A stretch of DNA of 64,000 nt from Lachnospiraceae bacterium (GCA_017936885.1 JAGBEO010000013.1:1-64000); one strand, 5' to 3'; positions 1 through 8,370 are shown, counted from the stretch's first letter. Notes: generated from the sequence alone by a model not told the origin. Made by a program: numbers and translations.

Positions 1-140
1 AAAGACTGATAAACTGGGGCTTCTATGATTTAGCCACAGCCTATCAGTCTGTGCACGTCAACTATTGAAAACGCCGGATACGAGAACCGTATGTCCGGTG
101 TTGTGAGAGGACGGCGGCTAATCACCGCCTCCTACTCGAT
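1..140 (+). mobile_element. 3' end of a group II intron (domains V and VI)
   Basis: The window opens inside a group II intron. After the maturase stop comes a hairpin at about 72-104 whose arms (AACGCCGGA and TCCGGTGTT) pair with a short inner stem, the expected form of catalytic domain V with a CGC-type triad. A second hairpin at about 111-133 (GGCGG..CCGCC) with an unpaired A on its 3' side fits domain VI. The intron should end near 140, in CTACTCGAT. It lies 38 bases beyond the stop codon of the next, minus-strand, gene. The 5' part is outside the window. Class is uncertain. Confidence 0.8.
3..68 (+). CDS. Group II intron reverse transcriptase/maturase, C-terminal end (partial)
   Basis: Only the last 21 codons are present, reading RLINWGFYDLATAYQSVHVN then Y and stop. 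The pattern 'GFYDLATAYQSVH' is typical of the extreme C-terminus of bacterial intron-encoded proteins, which act as reverse transcriptase and RNA-splicing maturase. The stop falls just before domain V, where such a gene, carried in domain IV, should end. The reverse transcriptase and maturase domains lie upstream of the window, so whether the protein is intact cannot be judged. Confidence 0.75.
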   Translation, partial: RLINWGFYDLATAYQSVHVNY

Positions 141-178
141 TGATTTGTAAAAGCCGGTAAAATTTGTATCGTGTCAGT

Positions 179-1282
179 TTAATATGTTTTTGCCATCTTA
201 CCAAGAAGATATTGTGCATAACGAGAGAATAATTCACGGTCAGTCTTGCTTTCATCGGTCAACTCAAAGAAAAGCTCCTTACTCTTGTAATCCCGTTTGA
301 AGAAAGGTTCCATGAAAATATCCCATTGCGGCAGATAGGTCGCATATTTGCGGGTGTAGCAAGTGGCGGCTGTAGCCTGTTTGCGGTGTTCCTTGTCTAC
401 GAAAGATGCCACCGATTTGTGAAGCGCCACATCCTCTGTCGGCAGATAATAATAATCCTTATAATTTGAATAGAAATATTTCATTTCTTCCTCATAGATC
501 GGAACTTTCAAGATACCGTCCGATGCCTCACCGCTAAAGTAACAGCCGTTGGAAAGATTAGATATGGTAAGCGGAAGCGGCGTGGGAAGTGCCAGCTTCA
601 TTAATAATTCCTGTTTGTTATGACCGTGATAATCCATATAACGATTGGCTTGTACTTTTTTGGCCTTAATGGGACCGTTGAACAGGTCATAGAAGGCGAG
701 AAGAGGCAGAATCTGCAGCATACCTTTCATATCATCACTGTTGTGCAGTAATAAAAATTGCCGTGCTTCCTCGGAAGGCGACTTAACGTATTCGTGATAA
801 ATACTGATCAGTTCACCGCCATTATATGTGTCCTCTCTGTCAATTCCAAGCAGTTCTTCCAGTGTTTTCTGCTTACAATTCGGAGTGTGAAGAAAGAACT
901 TGTAAGGAGAAATCCGTTTGTAGATATCGATACCCGTAAAATTGTCGAAATGATAAGACAGCTTATGTTGTGCGCATTTCTGGAGAAGATAGGGCAGATC
1001 AAAATTGTTGCCGTTAAAATGAATCAAATGCGTATAGTCAGCGGAAAACGAGAAAAAATCCTCAAGCAGCGACGTTTCGTCATCATAGCTTTCCGCAAAC
1101 CACTGTCTGATATGCCAGTTCCCGGACTTGTGGTATGCGGTTCCGATCAGATAGAGTGAGGAACTTTTGGCAGTAAACCCGGTGGTTTCAATGTCTATGA
1201 AAAGAATATGGTCCAGTGGTGCGATTTTTTCTAAAGGATAAGAAATTGTGAAATTTTCCAGTGTCTGATTGATTATTTGCAT
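179..1282 (-). CDS. Ribonuclease H-like exonuclease (YprB/RNase_H_2 type)
   Basis: The 367-residue product begins with a DEDD-type 3'-5' exonuclease fold. ILFIDIETTGF near residue 30 supplies the first acidic pair (D and E), and HFNGNNFDLPYL near residue 90 the second motif with N and D. The family (YprB-like) is usually a predicted DNA or RNA exonuclease; the substrate is unknown. The C-terminal half is helical and poorly conserved. The ATG at 1282 is chosen over one eight codons upstream because AAGGAG sits 7-8 bases before it. The gene stands alone, with its 3' end beside a group II intron, and no operon partner is visible. Confidence 0.8.
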   Translation of the reverse strand: MQIINQTLENFTISYPLEKIAPLDHILFIDIETTGFTAKSSSLYLIGTAYHKSGNWHIRQWFAESYDDETSLLEDFFSFSADYTHLIHFNGNNFDLPYLLQKCAQHKLSYHFDNFTGIDIYKRISPYKFFLHTPNCKQKTLEELLGIDREDTYNGGELISIYHEYVKSPSEEARQFLLLHNSDDMKGMLQILPLLAFYDLFNGPIKAKKVQANRYMDYHGHNKQELLMKLALPTPLPLTISNLSNGCYFSGEASDGILKVPIYEEEMKYFYSNYKDYYYLPTEDVALHKSVASFVDKEHRKQATAATCYTRKYATYLPQWDIFMEPFFKRDYKSKELFFELTDESKTDRELFSRYAQYLLGKMAKTY

Positions 1283-1798
1283 GATAATTCTCCTTCCTGC
1301 GCACACCGGTGTCTTGTCCTGTCAGGACATTAGAGTTATCCGGGGTGGGCGGGTGCGTATAAGCATAATATCCCTTTGATTTTATCTGACAATTCCGTGG
1401 CGAAAAATAAATTCCGTGGCGAAAAATATTATGACTGACCTGTCATATTTTAATCATATCTTAGCATATTTTTTGAAATAGCAGTAGTTTTTTTCGTCGA
1501 AAATAATTTGTGACTTAAGTATATATTATCTTCACCGGAAGATCAAAATTGTTGATAACACTCCGTATATAAGCAATTCCCAAGAAGAATTTTACGAGAC
1601 AACACTCCGTGCAGGAAAAGAGAGAATATTGGATTATTCAGCAGGATTACTTTTAAATAAAGCGAACAGTATCTGATCGTAACAGGTTGTTATGAAATAT
1701 TTTGACATATCTATATTGGAAAATAATAGACAATTATACGTACATATGTTATATTAGTAATAATTAATTTTGTAGTACATACTAAGGAGTTCTGTTTT
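1283..1798. other. AT-rich intergenic region with a 19-bp tandem repeat
   Basis: This 500-base stretch holds no convincing gene. It carries a perfect tandem duplication of a 19-base unit (aattccgtggcgaaaaata) at 1391-1428. A TTGACA at 1702-1707 could be a -35 element for the gene at 1799, but no good -10 follows at the right distance. The base composition becomes strongly AT-rich from about 1440 and stays so through the next gene, unlike the rest of the window. Confidence 0.6.
1391..1428. repeat. Perfect tandem repeat, 2 x 19 bp
   Basis: Two identical adjacent copies of a 19-base unit starting AATTCCGTGG occupy 1391-1409 and 1410-1428, about 110 bases upstream of the exonuclease start codon. 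The core CGTGGCG with flanking A/T tracts could be a duplicated protein-binding site, or simply a replication-slippage duplication. Confidence 0.85.
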
Positions 1799-2836
1799 AT
1801 GAACCGAAGACTAAAAAAACCGTGTAAGTATACGATCTCAATTTCATCCTATATCACGGTAATCATTATATTTTTAATAAGTACATTTTGCTATTGTGCA
1901 TTAAGTATGCCAATAATAGGAAACTTCATTACAAATATACAGATTAGAAAAATAATAATAAATATTTTTTTGGTGTTGACATCGGTTACTGGAACGAACC
2001 TTCTTACCTCTCTTATTATAGAAAAGAATAGTAAAAATCAGGAATGGCAGGATATCATTTTTGAGGAAATTTTATCAAATCATACATTCTATGATTATAT
2101 GGACGCACAAACTAAAGATGCAATAAGCGCTGCTGTAAATTATAGTATAAATGAGTATAATAACACTGTTCTGCAGCATGAAATAATGCAGAGTATTATA
2201 CGAAAATTGAATTTTGAGACAGAAACATATTATTTTGATAAATGTGATTATATTGTCAACTGTGAAGTATTTGATGAATATATTAAATATGACATGAAAA
2301 GGATCACGGAGTTATATTCTTATGAAGATGAGTATACTATTTCAAAATTTAGAGTTGCAGTTGTTGCAAATTCATGTAATAATGAACATAGTATAACAGA
2401 TATTGAAATTCAGGTAAATGGGAAAACATTGTCGAAAGATGACTATATAATTGAAACAGAAAGTAGTAATAAGGAATCTGATATCGAGAGAAACGGATAT
2501 AATACTGTAAAATATATTTATTTAAAAGAACCTCTTAATTTATATTCAGAAAAAAACGGAAAGCAAAAATGTACCACAATAATATTTAGGCAGGTTGCCG
2601 AGGCATCGTTAGATGATGTAGTAAATTCATATCGGGCAAGCAAGCCGTGCAGAAATTTTTCTGTATATTTTAACTTAGAATCAAAAGATAAATACAAATT
2701 AGTTTCTAATTCATTTGGATTTATTGATTCTACAAATCCGGCTAAAGATACAGATGTAGACTATATCTCAAAAATAGAATTTAGTGATTGGGTTTTTGAG
2801 GACGATGGTGTAGTCATTACAATTGTTCCAAGATAG
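1799..2836 (+). CDS. Membrane-anchored protein of unknown function
   Basis: The 345-residue protein starts with a basic stretch followed by two hydrophobic segments (about residues 18-38 and 48-72), so it is probably anchored by two N-terminal membrane helices. The remaining 270 residues are a polar, Asn/Tyr/Glu-rich soluble domain with no motif I recognise. A ribosome binding site (AAGGAG) lies 10 bases before the ATG. The gene is far richer in A+T than its neighbours (many ata, aat, tat codons), which suggests lateral acquisition. It sits between a mobile intron remnant and the rnf operon and has no obvious partner. The reading frame looks intact. Confidence 0.7.
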   Translation: MNRRLKKPCKYTISISSYITVIIIFLISTFCYCALSMPIIGNFITNIQIRKIIINIFLVLTSVTGTNLLTSLIIEKNSKNQEWQDIIFEEILSNHTFYDYMDAQTKDAISAAVNYSINEYNNTVLQHEIMQSIIRKLNFETETYYFDKCDYIVNCEVFDEYIKYDMKRITELYSYEDEYTISKFRVAVVANSCNNEHSITDIEIQVNGKTLSKDDYIIETESSNKESDIERNGYNTVKYIYLKEPLNLYSEKNGKQKCTTIIFRQVAEASLDDVVNSYRASKPCRNFSVYFNLESKDKYKLVSNSFGFIDSTNPAKDTDVDYISKIEFSDWVFEDDGVVITIVPR

Positions 2837-2867
2837 ATCATTTTTTAGGAAAAAGGAGGACGCACAT

Positions 2868-2891
2868 ATGATTGGAGTTAATATTGCGTAA
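2868..2891 (+). other. Seven-codon reading frame behind a perfect ribosome binding site
   Basis: A textbook Shine-Dalgarno (AAGGAGGA, 2853-2860) is placed 7 bases before an ATG that opens only MIGVNIA and stop. A strong terminator follows within 20 bases. It may be a leader peptide-like ORF, or the stump of a gene whose remainder was lost. Confidence 0.4.
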
Positions 2892-2909
2892 AACAGAATT
2901 AGTAATAAG

Positions 2910-2953
2910 ACAGCGGTGACAGACCCAAAATGGTATGTCACCGTTGTTTTTGT
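2910..2953 (+). terminator. Rho-independent terminator
   Basis: A 12-bp stem (ACAGCGGTGACA with TGTCACCGTTGT, one G-U pair) and a 14-base loop run into a T-rich tail. It closes the AT-rich island and insulates it from rnf. Confidence 0.85.
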
Positions 2954-3278
2954 ATTTATTAATTATTAACAGCCAAATCAGACAGATCGGGACAGATGTC
3001 GATGGACACGGCATTCTTTTTTATTGTTGTCATATCAACTAGAGCGATATAAGAAAAATATAAAAATTTAAGAAATGTAGTTATCATATATAACTTTACA
3101 AAGTAAGATATAAAACCAAATAAAAAGATATAAGAATGTTTTTATTTTTCGAGAAAAAAGAGGTTTCATAATTCGTCGAAAAATAGTATATTTATAAGGG
3201 AAGTTATTACGAATGAGAATCAATTTCGATTTCCGTTTAGTGATCGAATAAGATAGAACGAAGAAAGAAGGGTAGAGA
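2954..3278 (+). promoter_or_regulatory. AT-rich upstream region of the rnf operon
   Basis: About 325 non-coding bases precede rnfC and must hold its promoter. TATATTTATAAG at about 3188-3199 could include a -10 element, but no clear -35 is visible. AGATATAA occurs near 3113 and 3128, and TTCGTCGAAAAA at about 3174 resembles a Spo0A box (TGTCGAA) with one mismatch in the core. No full Rex operator is visible. The ribosome binding site before rnfC is the GAAAGAAGGG stretch. Confidence 0.4.
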
Positions 3279-4595
3279 ATGGCAAAATTAACATTTAGGG
3301 GCGGTGTTCATCCTTATGATGGTAAAGAATTATCCAAGGATAAGCCTATTAAAGCAGTCTTGCCAAAAGGAGATCTTGTGTATCCGTTATCCCAGCATAT
3401 CGGGGCACCGGCGAAACCGATCGTAGAGAAGGGCGATCATGTCTTGACCGGACAGAAGATTGCAGAGGCAGGAGGGTTTGTGTCAGCGCCTATCTATGCT
3501 ACCGTATCAGGTACGGTCAAGTCGATTGAGCCGAGGCGTGTGGTTACCGGTGACAATGTGATGAGTATCATCATTGAAAATGACGGGCTTTATGAAGAGG
3601 TGGAATATCCTGATAGAAAGCCTTTGGAAGAAATGACAAGAGAGGAAATCATCGAGTGTGTTAAGGAAGCTGGTATTGTAGGTATGGGCGGTGCAGGTTT
3701 CCCGACCTTTATTAAGCTTTCTCCTAAGGAACCGGAGAAGATTGACTATGTAATTGCCAATTGTGCAGAGTGTGAGCCTTATCTGACCTCTGACTACAGA
3801 AGAATCATCGAAGAGCCTGAGAAAGTAATCGGTGGTTTGAAAGTATCCCTGCAGTTGTTTGAGAATGCAAGGGGGATTCTGGCAGTAGAAGATAATAAGC
3901 CGGACTGTATCGAGTTGTTGAAGAAACTGACGAAGGACGAACCGCGTATCAGTGTGAAAGCACTGAAAACGAAGTATCCGCAAGGAGCGGAACGTCAGAT
4001 TATCTATGCAACCACGGGAAGGGCAATCAATTCGTCCATGCTTCCGGCAGATGCAGGATGTGTAGTGAATAATGTAGACACAATAGTCGCTATTTATCAT
4101 GCGGTAATAGAAGGAAAACCGCTGATGAACCGTATCGTTACGGTGACCGGTGATGCTATCGCTGATCCACGTAACTTTATCGTAAGAATCGGTACCAATT
4201 ACCATGAACTGATCGAGGAAGCAGGCGGGTTTAAACAAGATCCGGTGAAAATCATATCCGGCGGCCCGATGATGGGATTCGGTATCTTTGATCTGGATGT
4301 GCCGACAACCAAGACGGCATCCGCGCTGTTATGTCTGACACAGGATGATGTGTCGGCCATGGAACCCAGTGCCTGTATCAATTGCGGTCGTTGTGTAGAA
4401 GTGTGTCCGGGGCGTGTGGTGCCGAGATTGTTGGCGGACTATGCTGAGCATGACGAGGAGGAAGAATTTCTGTCGCACAATGGTATGGAGTGTTGTGAGT
4501 GCGGTTGCTGCAGCTTCGTATGCCCGGCTAAGAGACCACTGACCCAGACCATTAAATCCATGCGTAAAATACAGCTTGCGAAGAAGAAAAAGTAG
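3279..4595 (+). CDS. rnfC: Rnf complex subunit C (NADH-binding)
   Basis: The 438-residue protein is the peripheral cytoplasmic subunit of the Rnf ferredoxin:NAD+ oxidoreductase, an ion-pumping respiratory complex of anaerobes. The N-terminal region starts MAKLTFRGGVHPYDGKE, typical of RnfC. GMGGAGFPTFIK near residue 136 and a following NCAECEPYL form the NAD(H)/FMN-binding SLBB-type core. Two four-cysteine motifs near the C-terminus, CINCGRCVEVCP and CCECGCCSFVCP, bind two [4Fe-4S] clusters. The length is normal for the clostridial type, which lacks the long Ala/Lys-rich tail of enterobacterial RnfC. It opens a six-gene operon in the order C-D-G-E-A-B. Confidence 0.97.
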   Translation: MAKLTFRGGVHPYDGKELSKDKPIKAVLPKGDLVYPLSQHIGAPAKPIVEKGDHVLTGQKIAEAGGFVSAPIYATVSGTVKSIEPRRVVTGDNVMSIIIENDGLYEEVEYPDRKPLEEMTREEIIECVKEAGIVGMGGAGFPTFIKLSPKEPEKIDYVIANCAECEPYLTSDYRRIIEEPEKVIGGLKVSLQLFENARGILAVEDNKPDCIELLKKLTKDEPRISVKALKTKYPQGAERQIIYATTGRAINSSMLPADAGCVVNNVDTIVAIYHAVIEGKPLMNRIVTVTGDAIADPRNFIVRIGTNYHELIEEAGGFKQDPVKIISGGPMMGFGIFDLDVPTTKTASALLCLTQDDVSAMEPSACINCGRCVEVCPGRVVPRLLADYAEHDEEEEFLSHNGMECCECGCCSFVCPAKRPLTQTIKSMRKIQLAKKKK

Positions 4596-4618
4596 GAGGA
4601 AAGGAGAACAAGACTAAG

Positions 4619-5551
4619 ATGAATGATTTAATGAAAGTTTCCTCTAATCCGCATGTCAGATCCAAGACTACTACGAGCAGTATTATGTTGTCAGTCGTGA
4701 TCGCCCTTCTTCCGACGGCAGGATTTGGTATTTATAATTTCGGATTAGATGCACTGATTCTGATTTTGGTAACCGTGGCATCGACGGTACTGACAGAATT
4801 TATTTTTGAAAAAATATGTAAGAAGAAGATAACCATCGGAGATTATTCGGCGGTGGTAACCGGTTTGCTGTTAGCGCTGAATCTTCCGGCTTCTGCACCA
4901 TGGTGGATCGGCGTAGTCGGCGGCGCGTTTGCTATTCTGGTTGTTAAGATGCTGTTTGGAGGTTTGGGACAGAATTTCATGAATCCGGCATTGGGAGCAA
5001 GATGTTTTCTGTTGATTTCCTTTACCTCTATTATGACCAATTTTGATTGTGATGCGTATACGGGAGCTACACCGCTTGCTAATCTGAAAGCAGGTGCGGA
5101 GGTGAATATCCTTGACATGGTAATCGGAAGAACCGCGGGAACGATCGGTGAGACTTCCATGATTGCTATTGTGATCGGTGCCTGTTTCCTGATCCTTTTG
5201 GGGATTATCGATCTGCGGATTCCGGGCAGCTATATCATAAGCTTTGTGATCTTCATCAGCATCTTTGGAGGACGCGGCTTTGACTGGCCGTACATATCAG
5301 CACATCTGGCAGGCGGCGGCCTGATGCTTGGCGCCTTCTTTATGGCAACGGATTATGTGACCAGACCGATTACGAAGAACGGTCAGTATTTGTTTGGTAT
5401 CCTGCTTGGTGTCCTAACAGGAATTTTCCGGATTTTCGGGCCCTCCGCAGAGGGCGTTTCCTACGCGATCATCATCGGCAACCTGTTAGTGCCGTTAATT
5501 GAGAAGATCACTCTTCCGAAAGCATTTGGTAAAGGAGGAGAGAAAGCATGA
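4619..5551 (+). CDS. rnfD: Rnf complex subunit D (membrane flavoprotein)
   Basis: The 310-residue integral membrane subunit has about nine hydrophobic helices. The motif DAYTGAT matches the flavinylation consensus Dxx(S/T)GAT and predicts covalent FMN on Thr151. The pattern 'FGGLGQNFMNPALGARCFLL' is characteristic of RnfD/NqrB. With RnfA, E and G it forms the ion-translocating membrane core. It starts 23 bases after rnfC; an alternative ATG lies four codons downstream. Its stop overlaps the rnfG start (ATGA), implying translational coupling. FMN attachment would need ApbE, encoded 4 kb downstream. Confidence 0.96.
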   Translation: MNDLMKVSSNPHVRSKTTTSSIMLSVVIALLPTAGFGIYNFGLDALILILVTVASTVLTEFIFEKICKKKITIGDYSAVVTGLLLALNLPASAPWWIGVVGGAFAILVVKMLFGGLGQNFMNPALGARCFLLISFTSIMTNFDCDAYTGATPLANLKAGAEVNILDMVIGRTAGTIGETSMIAIVIGACFLILLGIIDLRIPGSYIISFVIFISIFGGRGFDWPYISAHLAGGGLMLGAFFMATDYVTRPITKNGQYLFGILLGVLTGIFRIFGPSAEGVSYAIIIGNLLVPLIEKITLPKAFGKGGEKA

Positions 5552-6156
5552 AAGAAATGATGAAAAATACAGGTATTCTGTTAGCCATTACAATTGTTGC
5601 GGGGCTGGTGTTAGGGCTGGTTTATCAGATTACCAAAGAGCCTATTGCCGCTCAGGAAGCCAAAGCGAAGCAGGAGGCCTGTAAAGAAGTATTTGAAGAT
5701 GCCTCTTCCTTTGAAGCGGTGGAAATTGTATCGGTGGATGCGGCGGCATGGAACGATGCCGGATTTGCACAGGAGAATATTGACGAAGTGATGAGTGCTG
5801 CCGATGCTTCCGGCAATGTGCTTGGTTATGTTATTACGGTGACTACGAAGGAAGGTTATGGCGGAGATATCCAGTTCGCAATCGGTATCCGCATGGATGG
5901 TACCATGAATGGAATGTCTATTCTGTCTATTTCAGAGACAGCGGGACTGGGTATGAAAGCAGAAGAGGTATTAAAACCGCAATTTGCAGATAAGAATGTA
6001 GAGATGTTTGAGTATACGAAAAACGGTGCGACATCGGAGAACCAGATTGATGCCATATCCGGTGCAACCATCACCACAAATGCAGTGACCAATGGAGTCA
6101 ATGCAGGGCTTTACTATTTCCAGACAGAATTGAAAGGAGGTAGTGAGAATGAATAG
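5548..6156 (+). CDS. rnfG: Rnf complex subunit G (extracytoplasmic FMN subunit)
   Basis: The 202-residue protein has one N-terminal membrane helix (about residues 8-28) and an extracytoplasmic FMN-binding domain. DAISGAT at 168-174 matches the ApbE recognition consensus, so FMN should be attached covalently to Thr174. GYGGDIQFAIGI and ETAGLGMKA are conserved FMN_bind elements. The start overlaps the rnfD stop by four bases behind GGAGGAG, and the end overlaps rnfE by eight bases. Confidence 0.96.
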   Translation: MKEMMKNTGILLAITIVAGLVLGLVYQITKEPIAAQEAKAKQEACKEVFEDASSFEAVEIVSVDAAAWNDAGFAQENIDEVMSAADASGNVLGYVITVTTKEGYGGDIQFAIGIRMDGTMNGMSILSISETAGLGMKAEEVLKPQFADKNVEMFEYTKNGATSENQIDAISGATITTNAVTNGVNAGLYYFQTELKGGSENE

Positions 6157-6898
6157 TATCAAAGAACGTTTGCTCAACGGTATTGTGAAAGAGAATCCTA
6201 CCTTTGTGCTGATGCTTGGTATGTGTCCCACCCTGGCGGTTACGACTTCTGCCATTAATGGTCTTGGTATGGGACTTACCACAATGGTGGTACTGGCACT
6301 CAGTAATGTATTCATTTCCTTGCTGCGTAATATTATCCCGGATAAAGTAAGAATTCCGGCGTTTATTGTTATCATTGCATCGTTTGTAACGGTAGTGGAG
6401 CTGCTCTTGCAGGGTTTTATCCCGTTTCTGTATGATGCTCTCGGAATTTATATTCCGCTGATCGTTGTAAACTGTATCATTTTGGGGCGTGCGGAAGCAT
6501 ATGCTTATAAGAATCCGGTGATTCCGTCATTGTTTGACGGTATCGGTATGGGGCTGGGCTTTTCGGTAGCATTGACCTGTATCGGAGCAGTGAGAGAACT
6601 GCTTGGTGCCGGTGAGATATTCGGTATTCATGTCATGCCGGAAAGCTATGTACCGGTTAGTATCTTTATCATGGCTCCGGGTGCATTCTTTGTGCTGGCG
6701 CTGTTGACGGCGATCCAGAACAAAGTAAAGATAAACGGTGAGAAGAAGGGCAGGGATATGTCCAAAATCCAGTCCGGCTGCGGCAGTGACTGTATGAACT
6801 GCGCAGAGTCAGGATGCAGCCATCGCCTTGTGGATCAGAAGACGGAAAGCGTAAAGGAAGAAAACGACAAGACAAAGGAGGATAAGAACAATGATTAA
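6149..6898 (+). CDS. rnfE: Rnf complex subunit E with a cysteine-rich C-terminal tail
   Basis: The 249-residue membrane protein is homologous to RnfA. MCPTLAV and VNCIILGRAEA are the conserved segments whose cysteines, with those of RnfA, bind the [2Fe-2S] cluster inside the membrane. The ATG at 6149 is preferred to a GTG two codons upstream because AAGGAGG lies 8 bases before it. Unlike typical RnfE of about 200 residues, it continues for roughly 50 residues after the last helix and contains CGSDCMNCAESGC (cysteines near 211, 215, 218, 223), followed by a highly charged Lys/Glu/Asp tail. The tail could bind a metal or cluster on the cytoplasmic side; that is inference. The stop overlaps rnfA by eight bases. 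Confidence 0.95.
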   Translation: MNSIKERLLNGIVKENPTFVLMLGMCPTLAVTTSAINGLGMGLTTMVVLALSNVFISLLRNIIPDKVRIPAFIVIIASFVTVVELLLQGFIPFLYDALGIYIPLIVVNCIILGRAEAYAYKNPVIPSLFDGIGMGLGFSVALTCIGAVRELLGAGEIFGIHVMPESYVPVSIFIMAPGAFFVLALLTAIQNKVKINGEKKGRDMSKIQSGCGSDCMNCAESGCSHRLVDQKTESVKEENDKTKEDKNND

Positions 6899-7469
6899 AG
6901 AATTATTAGTGATTTTGATATCCTCTTCGCTTGTAAATAATGTAGTGTTAAGCCAGTTTCTGGGCTTGTGTCCGTTCCTCGGCGTATCGAAGAAGACGAA
7001 TACCGCGGCAGGCATGGGAGCAGCCGTAATCTTTGTTATTACGCTGGCATCGGCAGTGGCAGGTGTGATTTATAAATTTATTTTACAACCCTTTGACATT
7101 ACCTATTTACAGACAATTGTATTTATTCTTGTTATAGCGGCGTTGGTACAGTTTGTAGAGATGTTCCTTAAGAAGTTTATGCCCGGTCTGTATCAGGCAT
7201 TGGGTGTATATCTGCCACTGATCACCACGAACTGTGCGGTGCTTGGTGTGGCACTTACCAATGTACAGAAAAATTATGGTATTCTGGCAGGAGTAGTCAA
7301 TGGTTTTGCAACTTCGGTGGGCTTTACCATTTCCATCGTGATTCTGGCAGGTATCAGAGAGAAGATGGCACATAATGATATACCGGAATCTTTTAAGGGA
7401 ATGCCGATTGTTCTTGTTACGGCGGGGCTGATGGCGATTGCCTTCTGTGGCTTCTCCGGATTACTCTAA
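6891..7469 (+). CDS. rnfA: Rnf complex subunit A (membrane)
   Basis: The 192-residue integral membrane subunit has six predicted helices and the signature LSQFLGLCPFLGVSKK near the N-terminus and TTNCAVLGVAL in the middle. These two cysteines pair with the matching ones in RnfE to hold the intramembrane [2Fe-2S] cluster on the electron path between RnfB and the flavin subunits. A strong AAAGGAGG ribosome site inside the rnfE tail drives it, and the genes overlap by eight bases. Length is normal. Confidence 0.97.
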   Translation: MIKELLVILISSSLVNNVVLSQFLGLCPFLGVSKKTNTAAGMGAAVIFVITLASAVAGVIYKFILQPFDITYLQTIVFILVIAALVQFVEMFLKKFMPGLYQALGVYLPLITTNCAVLGVALTNVQKNYGILAGVVNGFATSVGFTISIVILAGIREKMAHNDIPESFKGMPIVLVTAGLMAIAFCGFSGLL

Positions 7470-7489
7470 ACAGGGAATGGAGGATTAGT

Positions 7490-8281
7490 ATGGATATAAC
7501 CGGAGTATTGATGGCAACGCTGATTGTGGGAGCAGTCGGATTGTTTGTAGGTCTGTTCTTAGGCATTGCCGGTATTAAGTTTAAAGTGGAAGTAGATGAG
7601 AAAGAAGAAGCGATCTTAGGAGTACTTCCCGGCAATAATTGCGGTGGCTGCGGTTATGCAGGCTGTTCCGGTCTGGCCGCTGCAATCGCTAAAGGAGAGG
7701 CACCGACGAATGCCTGTCCGGTGGGCGGCGAAGCGGTAGGTGCGCAAGTGGCACAGATCATGGGTGTTGAGGCAGGAGAAAGCAAGCACATGGTTGCTTT
7801 CGTAAAATGTCAGGGCGATAAGGAACGTACCAGAGTGGATTATGACTATTCCGGTATTGAGGACTGTCGTATGCTTTCCTTTGTTCCAAACGGCGGACCG
7901 AAATCCTGTAATGACGGCTGCCTCGGTTTCGGAAGCTGCGTGAAGGTGTGTCCTTTCGATGCCATTCATGTAGTGAACGGTGTAGCAGTAGTGGATAAGG
8001 ACGCGTGTAAAGCCTGCGGAAAATGTATTGCTGTCTGTCCTAAGAATCTGATTACCCTGATTCCGTATGATGCAAAGCATGTAGTGGCATGCAGCTCTAA
8101 AGAAAAGGGGCCGGCAACGATCAAGGCATGTGATGTGGGATGTATCGCCTGTCAGTTATGTAAGAAAAACTGTCCGGTGGATGCGGTGACCATAGAGGAT
8201 TTCCACGCAACGATTGATCAGGAGAAATGTATCGGCTGCGGTGCATGTAAAGAGAAGTGTCCTAAGAAAGCGATTATTTAG
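7490..8281 (+). CDS. rnfB: Rnf complex subunit B (ferredoxin-like electron entry)
   Basis: The 263-residue protein has one N-terminal helix (about residues 5-27), then CGGCGYAGC with a later CP, the RnfB-type cluster-binding domain. This is followed by four CxxCxxCxxxCP-like motifs: CLGFGSCVKVCP, CKACGKCIAVCP, CIACQLCKKNCP and CIGCGACKEKCP. It therefore probably holds five Fe-S clusters, more than minimal RnfB proteins, and takes electrons from reduced ferredoxin. It ends the operon, 20 bases after rnfA and just before a hairpin terminator. Confidence 0.97.
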   Translation: MDITGVLMATLIVGAVGLFVGLFLGIAGIKFKVEVDEKEEAILGVLPGNNCGGCGYAGCSGLAAAIAKGEAPTNACPVGGEAVGAQVAQIMGVEAGESKHMVAFVKCQGDKERTRVDYDYSGIEDCRMLSFVPNGGPKSCNDGCLGFGSCVKVCPFDAIHVVNGVAVVDKDACKACGKCIAVCPKNLITLIPYDAKHVVACSSKEKGPATIKACDVGCIACQLCKKNCPVDAVTIEDFHATIDQEKCIGCGACKEKCPKKAII

Positions 8282-8320
8282 TTGGGAACAGGATTGATTA
8301 CAGGTTGAATGCAGGATTAG

Positions 8321-8370
8321 ATTGCAGCGCGGACTGTATGCAGATGGCAGACAGACCGCGTTGCAATTTT
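8321..8370 (+). terminator. Probable terminator of the rnf operon
   Basis: The arms TTGCAGCGCGG and CCGCGTTGCAA (8322-8332 with 8355-8365) pair with one mismatch around a 22-base loop, and TTTTAGTC follows. It lies 40 bases after rnfB. Confidence 0.65.

Noticed and set aside
3210-3235. Possible Fur-like box (TGAGAATCAATTTCG) before rnfC
   Set aside because: The dyad matches the Fur consensus too poorly; no iron genes are near.
3507-4238. Long open frame on the minus strand inside rnfC
   Set aside because: It is antisense to a clearly conserved gene, has no ribosome site and no recognisable protein features.
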